From: Embleya scabrispora DSM 41855
Lineage (GTDB): Bacteria; Actinomycetota; Actinomycetes; Streptomycetales; Streptomycetaceae
Reading direction: 5' to 3'
NCBI RefSeq assembly: GCF_000372745.1
Contig: NZ_KB889563.1
Span: 1-64,000, forward strand
DNA: 64,000 nt
Positions 17,232-25,910 of the stretch are shown here, piece by piece (the stretch's first letter is position 1; each line of letters opens with the position of its first letter). A program made the translations under genes and the position numbers. Below the pieces are notes generated by a model. That model made no database searches. It was not told the origin of the DNA and was given only the letters and a program-made list of their open reading frames with translations.

Positions 17232-17783
17232 CTAGCCCTGCTTGATCGCGGAGATGTCGAACTCCAGGACGACCTTGTCGCCGACCAGCACGCCGCCGCC
17301 TTCCAGGGCCGCGTTCCACGTCACGCCGAATTGCTTGCGGGAGATGGTCACGGATCCCTCCAGGCCGACGCGGAGGTTGCCGTGCGGGTCGACGGCGTTG
17401 CCCGTGTACTCGAAGTCGATGGTCACGGGGCGGGTGGTGTCCTTGACGGTGAGATCACCGGTGACGCGGTACTCGGTGTCGGATTGCCGCTCGACCAACG
17501 TGGTGCGGAAGGTGATGTCGGGGAAGTTGGGGACGTCGAGGAAGTCGTTGGTACGCAGGTGCTGGTCGCGCTGTTCGACGCCGGTGTGGATGCTCTCGGT
17601 CTTGATCACCACCTGCGCGGTGGATTTGGCCGGGTCGGCGCCGTCCAGGTGGGCGGTGCCCTCGAACGTGCCGAACGAGCCGTGGACTTTGGTCACCATG
17701 GCGTGGCGGGCGACGAAGCCGATCCGGGTGTGGGCGGGGTCGAGGACGTAGTTGCCGGTGAGTTCGGGAAGGGTGGCGGTCAT
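17232..17783 (-). CDS. YceI-family isoprenoid-binding-type protein
   Basis: The 183-residue protein has the full YceI lipocalin-like barrel: YVLDPAHTRIGFVARHAMVT at residues 12-31, VHGSFGTFEGTAHLDG, TGVEQRDQHLRTNDFLDV, TRPVTIDFEYTG and KQFGVTWNAAL. Members bind polyisoprenoid chains, and many are secreted. This one has no signal peptide, as is common for the actinobacterial cytoplasmic type. GGAG lies upstream of the ATG. It is a single-gene unit, and a role in isoprenoid handling or stress is family-based inference. Confidence 0.93.
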   Translation of the reverse strand: MTATLPELTGNYVLDPAHTRIGFVARHAMVTKVHGSFGTFEGTAHLDGADPAKSTAQVVIKTESIHTGVEQRDQHLRTNDFLDVPNFPDITFRTTLVERQSDTEYRVTGDLTVKDTTRPVTIDFEYTGNAVDPHGNLRVGLEGSVTISRKQFGVTWNAALEGGGVLVGDKVVLEFDISAIKQG

Positions 17784-18414
17784 GGTGAACGGATCTCCGT
17801 GGGGTCGGTATCCCGGCGGCGGTTCGCCGGGATTGTCTCCGAACCCACGCTAGGCGTGACCGGTGCCCGGCCCGCCCGGACGCGCGGGGAGTGCACCCCG
17901 ATTGATGCCCCCGGGCCCCCACCACCGCTGCCGGTGGTCGGCATCGATGCGAACAACCCCGAGGCGTGGTTCTGTCCGGACCACCGAGCATGACGAACAG
18001 CCTGGGTTCGATGTCATGGGACAACCCGGGTGTCCCTTCTCATCCATTCGAGTCGTTTACTCAGCGAAGGCAGTCGTTCCGTCGCTTGTCTCGGTGAGCC
18101 TGGTCGTGCGAGTGCTCGCGCTGGGGGTGTCGAGTGGCGGTACGGGCTGGGGTGGTTGTCGAGGGGCCCTGTCCGCGGCGGCCCTGGTCGCCGCCGGCGT
18201 GCACGAACCTTGCCCGTGCACGCCGTTGCGGGGGGCGACGCCGACCGCGGGGGGTGTGGACTACTTCGACGGCGACGGCGACGGGGCCCGAGTCGCCTGG
18301 AGGTCGCGGCGGATGGTCATGTCTTCGACGGCCGCGTTGCGGCGGTCCTGGTACCCCGGCTGTGGGCTTCGTTCCGGGTCCGGTCGCCCTGTTCGCCGTG
18401 CGAGTGGCCCGGCG
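17784..18414. other. no gene recognised
   Basis: The stretch lies between the 5' end of the YceI gene and the 3' end of the DUF1989 gene. Short biased runs (VDYFDGDGDGARVAW near 18255) suggest eroded coding sequence, but no frame has a start, stop and composition that hold together. Confidence 0.45.
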
Positions 18415-19044
18415 TCAAGGGGCCACGAGGATCTCGAAGTCCTGCGGCGAGCCGTCTCCGCCGTTGGTCGGGTAGTGGTCGTCAGGGCAGGAAGACACGA
18501 CGAGCGTCAGATCCATCTCCGCGCGCAGCTCGACGTACATCGCCGGAAGGAACGGGGGCCGCTTGTAGACGATTTCACCTCCCGGCCCCACTTCGGCCGT
18601 CATGAACAGGTTCCAGGGTTGCGGCGGGTCGGCGGCCGGCCACCGCGGCAACGCCTGCGCATGGTTGGCGGTGCAGCTCCGATGGGTCACCGGGAGGCCG
18701 ACGTTCAGGTACGTCTCGGCCCGACAGGGCGCGATCAGGGTGTCGTGGTCGATTCCGGAGGTGTCGTCGAGCACGGTGAGACAGGCCCGGTAGCGATTGG
18801 TCGACAAGACGTCCCCCTTGCGGAAATGGATCCGCTGCAGCACCTCCCTGCACTGCGAGAGGCCCAAGTACTCACGCGGGTCGTCTCGCGCGTGTGCCCA
18901 GAGATCCACCACCTGCGTGCCGGAGGTGTTCACGACACGAATCGTCTGTCCGCACCGGATTTCGACCGCTGCGCCCCGGCCGGCCGGCACGACCACGCGT
19001 CGGGCCGGGCCGGTCTCGTTCTCGGGTGCGTCGTCGGCGCGCAT
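18415..19044 (-). CDS. DUF1989 (urea carboxylase-associated) protein
   Basis: The 209-residue protein matches DUF1989, found beside urea amidolyase and guanidine/amine catabolic genes. Motifs include RVVVPAGRGAAVEI, NTSGTQVVDLWAHARD, LSTNRYRACLTVLDD, CRAETYLNVGLPVTHRSC and PQPWNLFMTAEV. The ATG at 19044 follows GAGGAC closely. It is coded four bases behind an APC permease and an amidohydrolase remnant on the same strand, so an operon for uptake and breakdown of a nitrogen compound is likely. The reaction is unknown. Confidence 0.88.
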   Translation of the reverse strand: MRADDAPENETGPARRVVVPAGRGAAVEIRCGQTIRVVNTSGTQVVDLWAHARDDPREYLGLSQCREVLQRIHFRKGDVLSTNRYRACLTVLDDTSGIDHDTLIAPCRAETYLNVGLPVTHRSCTANHAQALPRWPAADPPQPWNLFMTAEVGPGGEIVYKRPPFLPAMYVELRAEMDLTLVVSSCPDDHYPTNGGDGSPQDFEILVAP

Positions 19045-19048
19045 GTCC

Positions 19049-20536
19049 TCACGCCCCTTCGATTCGGCTCGGACCCTGCACGAGCCCGGCGTCGCTCGAC
19101 GGGGCCGGCCGCAGGTCGTCGGGAACCCGCCTCGCGCGCCGAGTCGCCACGGCGCCGACGGCGAAGGCCACCGGTACGACGAGGAGCAGGGCCGTGTTGG
19201 TGGCCGCCGCGGCTCCGGTGAGGACGGAGAAGTTCTCGACGATGAGGTAGAGCGCCGCGGTGAGCGCGAGCGCGGCCGCGGTGAGCGCGAGCGCGGCCGC
19301 GGTGGGCGCGACGAGCCGTCGCACGATTCCCACGCCGTGGGAGTCGCGTGCGAAGAACACGACGATCGCGACGGAGCACAGGACCTGGAGTCCGATGATC
19401 CCGGCGATGCCGATGCCGTTGAGCCACAGGAACGTCTGGAGGTACGGGTCGGCGCCGAACAGTTGGAAGCCGCCGACGCCCAGGACGGTGAGGGCCGTGA
19501 CGACCAGGCTCGCGTTGGCGGGCGAGTGCGTCTTCGGATCGGTTCCGGCGAGGACGCGGGGCAGCACACCGTCGCGCGCGAGAGCGTGCAGGTATCTAGC
19601 CGAGGCGTTGTGCACCGCGAGCACGGAAGCCAGGGCACTGGTCACCAGGAGCAGGTGCATCGCGTCGCTGACGGGTTTGCCCACCCATTGGGTCATCGCG
19701 ACGAAGAACATCTCGGCCGGATCGGAGCCGGCGGCCTCGACGGCCTGGGATTCGCCGAACGACATGATCACGGCCCAGACGACGAGGGAGTAGAACACCG
19801 CCAGGAAGCCGACCGCGATGTACGTCGCCCTGGGCACCGCCTTTTCGCCGTTTCGGGTCTCGCCGCGGTAGATGGCCGTCGACTCGAATCCCAGGAAGGC
19901 TCCGAAGGAGAGAACGAACAGGCCGCCCACGCCCGGCGCGAAGATGTTGCCGGGGCTGAACCCGTCGAGGCTGAGCCCGTCCGCGCCGCCTTGAACGACG
20001 ACCGGCACGGTGAAGACCAGCAGGATCAGCACCTCGAGGATGAGGATCGTTCCCAGGACTTTGGCGCTCAGGGTCACGTTGAGGTAGCCCAGGACCGCGA
20101 CGATCACGCCGCCGATCGTCGCCCACACGCCCCAGGGCACGTGGAGTCCGAAGACCGATTCGGCGCTCTGCTGGGCGAACACGCCGATGGCGGGGACGAA
20201 GCCGACGGCGATGGGGATGTAGGAGGCGAGCGCCACGAAGGCGGCGCCGCCGCCGATGGTGCGGCCGAGTCCCTCCGAGATGTAGGCGTAGAAGGCACCG
20301 GGGTTGGGGACGTATCGGGTCATCGCGGTGTAGCCGATCGCGAACACGAACATCGCGATTCCGCCGAGCAGGTAGCCGCCCGGTGCCCCGATGCCCCCGA
20401 ACTGGATCGCGAGTGGTGCCACGCCCGACATGACCGCCAGCGGTGCGGCGGCCGCGACGACGAAGAACACCAGGTCCCACATGCCGAGCGCATTGCGCTG
20501 TAGATCTCTCGAGGGTTCCGGCACGGAGTCGTTCAC
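19049..20536 (-). CDS. APC-superfamily amino acid/amine permease
   Basis: The 495-residue permease has 12 or more membrane helices. The APC signature region includes AAAAPLAVMSGVAPLAIQFG (residues about 28-47) and ESTAIYRGETRNGEKAVPRA in the middle. The GTG at 20536 follows AGAGGAA and overlaps the stop of the upstream amidohydrolase remnant. A 21-bp tandem repeat late in the gene encodes two copies of AALALTA in a membrane helix. It likely imports the nitrogen compound handled by the DUF1989 protein; the substrate is not known. Confidence 0.9.
   Translation of the reverse strand: MNDSVPEPSRDLQRNALGMWDLVFFVVAAAAPLAVMSGVAPLAIQFGGIGAPGGYLLGGIAMFVFAIGYTAMTRYVPNPGAFYAYISEGLGRTIGGGAAFVALASYIPIAVGFVPAIGVFAQQSAESVFGLHVPWGVWATIGGVIVAVLGYLNVTLSAKVLGTILILEVLILLVFTVPVVVQGGADGLSLDGFSPGNIFAPGVGGLFVLSFGAFLGFESTAIYRGETRNGEKAVPRATYIAVGFLAVFYSLVVWAVIMSFGESQAVEAAGSDPAEMFFVAMTQWVGKPVSDAMHLLLVTSALASVLAVHNASARYLHALARDGVLPRVLAGTDPKTHSPANASLVVTALTVLGVGGFQLFGADPYLQTFLWLNGIGIAGIIGLQVLCSVAIVVFFARDSHGVGIVRRLVAPTAAALALTAAALALTAALYLIVENFSVLTGAAAATNTALLLVVPVAFAVGAVATRRARRVPDDLRPAPSSDAGLVQGPSRIEGA
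19255..19310. repeat. 21-bp tandem repeat inside the permease gene
   Basis: The unit CCGCGGTGAGCGCGAGCGCG plus a final G occurs at 19255-19275 and 19276-19296, followed by a partial third copy to 19310. It is in frame and expands an Ala/Leu membrane helix by seven residues per unit. Confidence 0.9.
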
Positions 20537-20860
20537 GGTCTTTCCTCTCTGAACGAGCATGCACCGTCGACGATGGTCGCGAGGACGGGCAGTTCCGGCA
20601 GTTCGTCGGCCGGGACCCGGAGGGGGTCGCCGCCGAAGCAGGTGAGGTCGGCGGCCATGCCTTGGGCGACGCGGCCCCGTGAGGTGTCGCCGAGTGCCTT
20701 CGCAGCCGCGGTCGTGTACGCGTGCAGTGCCTCGGCGGGCCGCAGGATCTGATCCGGTTCGAAGGCACTCGCGTCACTGCGGCCCGGGGGGCGCCTCAGC
20801 TGGGCCCAGGCCATCCCCACGCGTGCGTCGAACGGCACCACCGGACGGGGCGAGGACGCG
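20533..20860 (-). pseudogene. amidohydrolase family protein, C-terminal remnant
   Basis: The frame ends with TGA at 20533, overlapping the permease GTG. Its last ~110 residues fit the end of amidohydrolase-3-type enzymes: VVPFDARVGMAWAQLRRPPG, LRPAEALHAYTTAAAKALGD and RVAQGMAADLTCFGGDPLRV. The metal-binding N-terminal half is missing. Upstream of about 20860 the similarity pattern stops and a fragment of another gene begins on the opposite strand. This is a truncated gene at a rearrangement joint, formerly first in the permease-DUF1989 operon. Confidence 0.65.
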
Positions 20861-20877
20861 CTGCGCCGCGCGGCGAC

Positions 20878-21126
20878 ATGGGCTACGACGTCCCGCACGA
20901 GGACGGCGGCCTGCTGCTGACCGCGACACCGCAGGCGGGCGCGGAAGAGCCGGACGACGTTGGGGAGTCGGTCACGAGCCGGCTCGTGCCGCTGGGCGCC
21001 CACCGCTTCCGGCCCGAGGATCCGCGGATCGCCTCGCACCACCAATGGGGCGTGGTCTTCGTTCCGGGACCGGACGACACCATCGTGCGCATGCTCAACG
21101 GCGCCTTCCCCGCCGGCCGGGTCTGA
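20878..21126 (+). pseudogene. C-terminal remnant, probably of a serine beta-lactamase-like hydrolase
   Basis: The plus frame reads HEDGGLLLTATPQAGAEEPD, RLVPLGAHRFRPEDPRIASH and HHQWGVVFVPGPDDTIVRML, ending at TGA 21126. The pattern resembles the C-terminal add-on domain after CubicO/beta-lactamase-type hydrolase cores in actinobacteria, but the match is by memory only. It abuts the amidohydrolase fragment on the other strand at about 20860-20878. No ribosome site precedes the ATG. Confidence 0.4.
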
Positions 21127-21395
21127 CCGCTCTCGTCACACCTCACGAAGGCGCGGTGGGATCGGCCGGGCACTCGCCGCCGGTCCGAGGCAGGTGCTGC
21201 GATCGCCGGGGCCGGCGCGTGCGCCTTTCCCCGGGCATGCCTTCGGGGCCGGGGCGGAACGACACCGCCCGGCCCCGAACGGGCCCGGGACTCCGGCGTA
21301 GCGCCGGCCGTGGGCACCGCGCATCGGGACTCTCCCGTGGATCTCGGCGTGCGCGCGAGCGAGCCGCGTGACCCGGCTCGTCGGCGCCCGCCCCC

Positions 21396-22298
21396 TCATT
21401 CATGCGAGTGCCGTGGCTTGCCGGTCTCGCGGTAGAGGTCGATGGCGAGGGCAACGGCGGCGTGGGTGGCGGGGTGGGGGTCCTGGCGGCGCCAGATGAG
21501 GTGGATGGGGACGGGTTCGGCGTCGCGCAGGGGGCGGTAGGTGATGCCGTCACGCCGGTACTGCGCGGCGGTACCCCGGGGGGTGACGCCGACGCAGCGG
21601 CCGGAGGCGATGGCGGCCAGCCAGTCGTCGATGTCATGGATGTACTCGACGGCGGGTCGTTCGCCCTCGGGCCACAGGTTCAGCGTGGTGGTACCGGTGC
21701 GGCGGTCGAGGGCGAGCGTGCGGGTGGAGACTTCGCCCAGACGGATGCTGCGTCGGCGGGCCCACGGGTCGTCGGAGGCGAGGGCCACGTAGCGGTGCTC
21801 GTGGCCGACGAGGGCGTGCGACCAGGCCTTGAGATCGAGTGGGGCGCGGATGACCGCGAGGTCGCACAACCCTTCGGCGAGCCCGCCGGTGGAGGAGTTG
21901 TGGCGGATGAGCCGGAGTTCGATCTCGGGGTGGTCTTCGTGCCAGCGACGCTGGAACTCGTTGGTGTGGCGGCCGAAGGCGGACCAGGCGTGGCCGATGT
22001 GCAGGCGGCTGTGACCGGTGGTGGCTTCCGTGACGAGGTCGTCGGCACCGGCCAGTAGCGGGCGGGCGCGGGCGAGGACCTGCACGCCCGCCGTGGTGGG
22101 GGCGACCGTGCGGCTGGTGCGGTGCAGGAGCCGCACTCCGAGGATCTTCTCCAGGGCAAGGAGGTTGCGGGAGACGGCGGCCTGGGAGATGCCCAATTCG
22201 AGGGCCGCGTCCGTGAAGCTGCCGGTGTCGACGATGGCGACCAGGCAACGCAGGTGCTTCAGCTCCAGCCCGGTGGAGTTGCCTCGATGCTCATCCAT
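21396..22298 (-). CDS. LysR-family transcriptional regulator
   Basis: This 300-residue LysR regulator has an N-terminal winged helix (LELKHLRCLVAIVDTGSFTD, then ISQAAVSRNLLALEKILGVR and RTSRTVAPTTAG) and a type-2 periplasmic-binding-like effector domain. The ATG at 22298 matches the family N-terminus. The 65 residues upstream in the open frame are spurious. It is divergent from an EamA exporter gene with a 68-bp gap, the usual layout for a LysR activator and its target. Confidence 0.93.
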   Translation of the reverse strand: MDEHRGNSTGLELKHLRCLVAIVDTGSFTDAALELGISQAAVSRNLLALEKILGVRLLHRTSRTVAPTTAGVQVLARARPLLAGADDLVTEATTGHSRLHIGHAWSAFGRHTNEFQRRWHEDHPEIELRLIRHNSSTGGLAEGLCDLAVIRAPLDLKAWSHALVGHEHRYVALASDDPWARRRSIRLGEVSTRTLALDRRTGTTTLNLWPEGERPAVEYIHDIDDWLAAIASGRCVGVTPRGTAAQYRRDGITYRPLRDAEPVPIHLIWRRQDPHPATHAAVALAIDLYRETGKPRHSHE

Positions 22299-22366
22299 AC
22301 GCTCAGCGTATCGATAGCGCTGTGGATGCATTTTGCGTATCCCCACGGGGAGCGCACGGTGAGGGC
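22299..22366. promoter_or_regulatory. divergent LysR/EamA control region
   Basis: The gap holds the palindrome TATCGATA (22309-22316) within AGCGTATCGATAGCGCT and a second GCGTAT at 22335-22340. The AT-rich palindrome near the LysR start is a good candidate for the regulator's recognition site. Confidence 0.5.
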
Positions 22367-23308
22367 ATGAAGACCTCACAGGACGCCGGGCCGGCCCTCG
22401 ACGCCGCCTGCGGTACACCGGGCCCGGGCGGGAGCCGCCGGACCGGGGTGGCGTTGATGCTGGGCAGCGGATTGTCCAACCAGGCCGGGGCATCCGTGGC
22501 GGCGCTCGCGTTCCCCGTGATCGGCCCGGCGGGAGTGGTCGCGATCCGCCAGTGGGTGGCCGCCGGGGTGCTGTGGGCGGCAGGAAGGCCGCGCCTGCGC
22601 TCGTTCACCGCGGCGCAATGGCGGCCGGTGCTGGGGCTGGCACTGGTGTTCGCCGTGATGAACCTGTCCCTGTACGCGGCCATCGACCGCATCGGGCTCG
22701 GGCTGGCCGTCACGTTGGAGTTCCTCGGTCCGCTGACGGTCGCGCTGGCCGGTTCTCGACGCCGCATCGATGCCCTGTGCGCGCCGGCCGCCGCCGCAGC
22801 GGTGGTCGTGCTCGCCCGCCCTTCTCCGTCCACCGACTACCCGGGCGTCGGCCTGGCGCTGCTGGCCGCGGCGTGCTGGGGCTGCTACATCATGCTCAAC
22901 CGCGCCGTCGGCCGAAACCTGCCCGGCCTGGAGGGCCCGGCCGCCGCAGCGGCCGTCTCCGGCGCGCTCTACGTTCCGGTCGGAGCTCTGGTGCTCTGGC
23001 AGCATCCCCCCACCCCGGCCGCCCTCGCCGGCGCGCTGGCCGCCGGAGTGCTGTCCTCGGCGGTGCCGTTCCTCGCCGACCTGCTCGCGCTCCGACGTGT
23101 CCCGGCGCACTTCTTCGGCGTGTTCATGAGCGTCAACCCGGTCTTCGCCGCCCTGGTGGGTCTCGTCGTGCTCCACCAGCACCTCGATGCGATCGCGTGG
23201 GCGGCCATCTGGGTGATCGTCGGCGCCAACGCCGTAGCCGTTGCAACAGCCTCTTCTGCCCCCACCAGGGGCATGGTTCGGATACGCCGGAACCGCACCG
23301 CGGGCTGA
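22367..23308 (+). CDS. EamA/RhtA-type drug-metabolite transporter
   Basis: The 313-residue, 10-helix permease has two EamA repeats (NQAGASVAALAFPVIGPAGV at about residues 45-64, and the second repeat near PGVGLALLAAACWGCYIML). It resembles the RhtA threonine/homoserine exporter branch, including FAVMNLSLYAAIDRIGLGLA and LEFLGPLTVAL. The ATG at 22367 has a GAGGG in front. It probably exports an amino acid or related metabolite under control of the divergent LysR. Confidence 0.88.
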   Translation: MKTSQDAGPALDAACGTPGPGGSRRTGVALMLGSGLSNQAGASVAALAFPVIGPAGVVAIRQWVAAGVLWAAGRPRLRSFTAAQWRPVLGLALVFAVMNLSLYAAIDRIGLGLAVTLEFLGPLTVALAGSRRRIDALCAPAAAAAVVVLARPSPSTDYPGVGLALLAAACWGCYIMLNRAVGRNLPGLEGPAAAAAVSGALYVPVGALVLWQHPPTPAALAGALAAGVLSSAVPFLADLLALRRVPAHFFGVFMSVNPVFAALVGLVVLHQHLDAIAWAAIWVIVGANAVAVATASSAPTRGMVRIRRNRTAG

Positions 23309-23494
23309 CCTCCCGACCCGAGCATGCGCCCGGGCACCAACGGCCGCCGGCGTCTGGCGGTCGAGCAGGCCCGCCTGGGCGTACACCGTCGGCGGACGAG
23401 GTGGCGGCGCACGGGCCGTAGCCGTGCCGGACGACGGTCGGGAGGCACACCGTGCGTGCTCGGCCCGTCCGTCGTCCGGCGGCGGCGTGAGGTG

Positions 23495-24043
23495 CTACTT
23501 GCCGCAGAAGACCTTTTCGATCAGTGCGCTGTCGGCTGCCGCCTGGGCGTCCTGATCCCGGTCGGTGCCGAAGGGCGTGTAGGACAGGGCCAGTTGGCGG
23601 TCGGAGTTGCCTCAGAGCTGGGTGGAGTGGCCGAAGATGCCGCCGCTGTGTCCCCAGACCGTCGTGCAGGACAACTGCAACCGGGCCAGGCCCACGCCGT
23701 AGCGGGGTGCGTCCGGCGTCGTGCTCGTCGGGACCGCGTCCTGCATCTCACGCATCTGCTCCGGCCGTAGCAGCCGGCCGGCCGAGAGGGCGCGGTGGAA
23801 GCGGAGCAGGTCGTCCGTGGTGGAGATCATCTCCCCGGCGGCGATGGCCGAGACCGCCTTGGCCTCGGTCAACGCGCCGAGGGCCTGCGTTCAGGCAACC
23901 GCCTCCGGCCGGGTTGGGGCCGAGGCCGACCGGCCGCTCGCGACGCCGACCTCATCGGCGGCGGCCACCGGCACCGCGACGGCCAGGCACAACGTGGCTG
24001 CCACGGCACAGGTCAGATTCCGAAACACGGTGCCCGTACTCAC
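23495..24043 (-). pseudogene. secreted serine hydrolase (beta-lactamase/DD-peptidase family), internally deleted
   Basis: A GTG at 24043 with AAAGGAGA upstream opens a signal peptide (LTCAVAATLCLAVAVPVAAA). The same frame continues through an in-frame TGA at 23891-23893 into the C-terminal part of a serine hydrolase (KAVSAIAAGEMISTTDDLLR, RYGVGLARLQLSCTTVWGHS). After a second TGA near 23612, where the family has Trp, it ends GTDRDQDAQAAADSALIEKV and TAG at 23495. The catalytic SxxK and YxN regions are gone. The pattern is an internal deletion with two nonsense codons. The intact protein would have been a secreted DD-carboxypeptidase-like enzyme. Confidence 0.7.
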
Positions 24044-24710
24044 ACGTGTCTCCTTTCAGAGGCACTCACGGGGGGTTGTCGATCGGGATATCGACGCCCC
24101 CCATCGTGGCCGCCGCAGCAGGACCCCACATCCTTCGACACCCGTACAAACAACTGGTCCGCTGGACCCACCCACTCGGCCCTGAGGCGCGAACTCGCCT
24201 CGTCACAAAGAAACTTCCGATGAATTGCGCCCGCCACGCTTCTCTGGACCCACCGCCCGCCCAGCACGCCGGTCGGCGGCGCACCGCCGTCGGGATGGTC
24301 GGGTTCGCAAATCCGCGCGGCCCGCAAGCGCTCGTCTCGAGGTCGGCCGACCCCTCACCACACCGGCACCGGCACCATGGCCCCCGGCGCAACCCTGGCC
24401 ACACGGCGACACGTCCAAAGGATGGGCGTCCCGGCAACCCCGGCGGGTGCCAAGAGACCAGGCAGCTCATCTGCCACGATGAGCCGAGGAGTTCCGCGGC
24501 CGGTAGCGCGGCCTCGAGGTCCGGCTGCCGGCGGCGCAGCGCGGCGCGGGGGTGCGGCGCGCTGCCTGCGTCCAGATTTCCTCGCTGCGGATGCGTCCCC
24601 ACTCGGGTCCACGCGCCGGAGTCCCCTGTAGCGTTCGGCGCGTTCCCGAGGCACCGTCGAGTCGGGTGCCGTCGAGTCGGACACCGTCGAGGGCACGGCC
24701 CGCCCGGCGG
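24044..24710. other. no gene recognised
   Basis: All frames are Arg/Ala/Pro-rich and lack ribosome sites. Near 24110-24240 the base composition is less GC-rich than its surroundings (ACAAACAACTGG, CACAAAGAAACTTCC), as in a promoter region, but no gene follows it. Confidence 0.45.
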
Positions 24711-25523
24711 TCAGCCCTTGAACGCGAGCCCGCCGCCGGCGACCTTCTGAGCAATCGTCAGGTCACCGGAAAGCGGCGTCTCCGGGCGCCACTTCGCCAT
24801 GTAGTCGACGCCCGGCTCGGCGATCTCCCACCCGTCGAAGAACGCCTCGATCTCGGCCATCGTGCGGAACTTTCCGCTGCCGAGCGCCTTGAGGGCGACC
24901 TCTTCGAGCGCGGCCAACTCCGGCTCGACCGACTTGCAGAACTGGGCCAGCAGCAACCCCGAACCCGGGGCGACGGCACCCTTGTACCCGTCCACGACCT
25001 TGGCGACCGCCGCGTCGTCGACGATGTGGTGCGTCACGTTGAGCAGGATCAGGCCGACCGGCTGCGACAGGTCGATCCGGTCGCGTACCTCGGGCAGCGC
25101 GAGCAGTTCGGCCGGGTCGCCGAGGTCGGCGGTGAGCACCGACGTGTACTCGTCGCCGGCCAGAAGCGCCCGGCCGTGGGCCAGCACGATCGGGTCGATG
25201 TCGATGTACACCGTGCGCGCGCCCGGCGCCGCGGCCTGGGCAACCTCGTGCGTGTTCTGTACGGTCGGCAGACCCGACCCCAGGTCGAGGAACTGCCGAA
25301 TGCCCCGCTCCGCCATCGCCCGGACGCCTCGGGCCAGGAACTTGCGTCCCTCCCACGCGCCGTCCCGACCGCCCGGCATGACCTGGAGCATCTGCTCGGC
25401 CACCGCGCGGTCGACGGCGTAGTTGTCCTTGCCGCCCAGCACCGCGTCGTACACCCGCGCGATGCTCGGCACGCTCACGTCGATGCCCTTGGGAGCCCAG
25501 TCTTCGAGTTGCGCGTCGGTCAT
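24711..25523 (-). CDS. SAM-dependent methyltransferase (DUF574/Methyltransf_19 type)
   Basis: The 270-residue protein belongs to the large actinobacterial methyltransferase family with the signature RVYDAVLGGKDNYAVDRAVA (residues about 23-42), the SAM site FLDLGSGLPTVQNTHEVAQA, the acidic loop YIDIDPIVLAHGRALLA, and a DDAAVAKVVDGYKGAVAPGS segment. It is full length. Substrates of the family are mostly unknown. Paralogues are numerous in Streptomyces. A second copy lies at 26641-27504. Confidence 0.93.
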   Translation of the reverse strand: MTDAQLEDWAPKGIDVSVPSIARVYDAVLGGKDNYAVDRAVAEQMLQVMPGGRDGAWEGRKFLARGVRAMAERGIRQFLDLGSGLPTVQNTHEVAQAAAPGARTVYIDIDPIVLAHGRALLAGDEYTSVLTADLGDPAELLALPEVRDRIDLSQPVGLILLNVTHHIVDDAAVAKVVDGYKGAVAPGSGLLLAQFCKSVEPELAALEEVALKALGSGKFRTMAEIEAFFDGWEIAEPGVDYMAKWRPETPLSGDLTIAQKVAGGGLAFKG

Positions 25524-25719
25524 GGAGTCCCCCTGGAGATCGTCGGTCGGGTCGGGCCGATGCTAGTGCTCCCCGGCTGCGGAAAGAGGCAACTCTCCTG
25601 ACCGGTTTGTTGGTTCGAGTCAAAAAGGAGGGATGTCCCGATCCCGATCCGTGGCCCCTTTGCCAACCGACCGCCCGGGGCTTGTAAATCACGATGTTCC
25701 GACGAAACGGCGCCGGGAG

Positions 25720-25910
25720 GCCGACCTCATCGGCGCCGGCGACGAACTCCCGTCACCGGGGCTGGACTCGCTGATGGGACTCGAGGTGCGCAACCGCCTC
25801 GAAGGCGACCGCGGTGCCCCGTCCCGCGGATCGTCGTGTGGACCTCCCCGACCGTCACGGCCTGGTCGACGCGATCCTCGCCCACCTCGACGAACACCTC
25901 ACGAATGATC
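25720..25910 (+). pseudogene. acyl carrier protein domain of a type I polyketide synthase, decayed
   Basis: Three frames in turn spell one ACP domain: GLDSLMGLEVRNRLEGD (the phosphopantetheine Ser in GLDSL), then RIVVWTSPTVT, then GLVDAILAHLDEHLTNDP. Two frameshifts break it. The order and spacing match the end of a modular polyketide synthase ACP. No ketosynthase or acyltransferase is found nearby, so this is an isolated relic of a lost biosynthetic cluster. Confidence 0.75.

Noticed and set aside
25608-25625. GGTTCGAGTC, a T-loop-like string
   Set aside because: No acceptor or anticodon stems can be formed around it.
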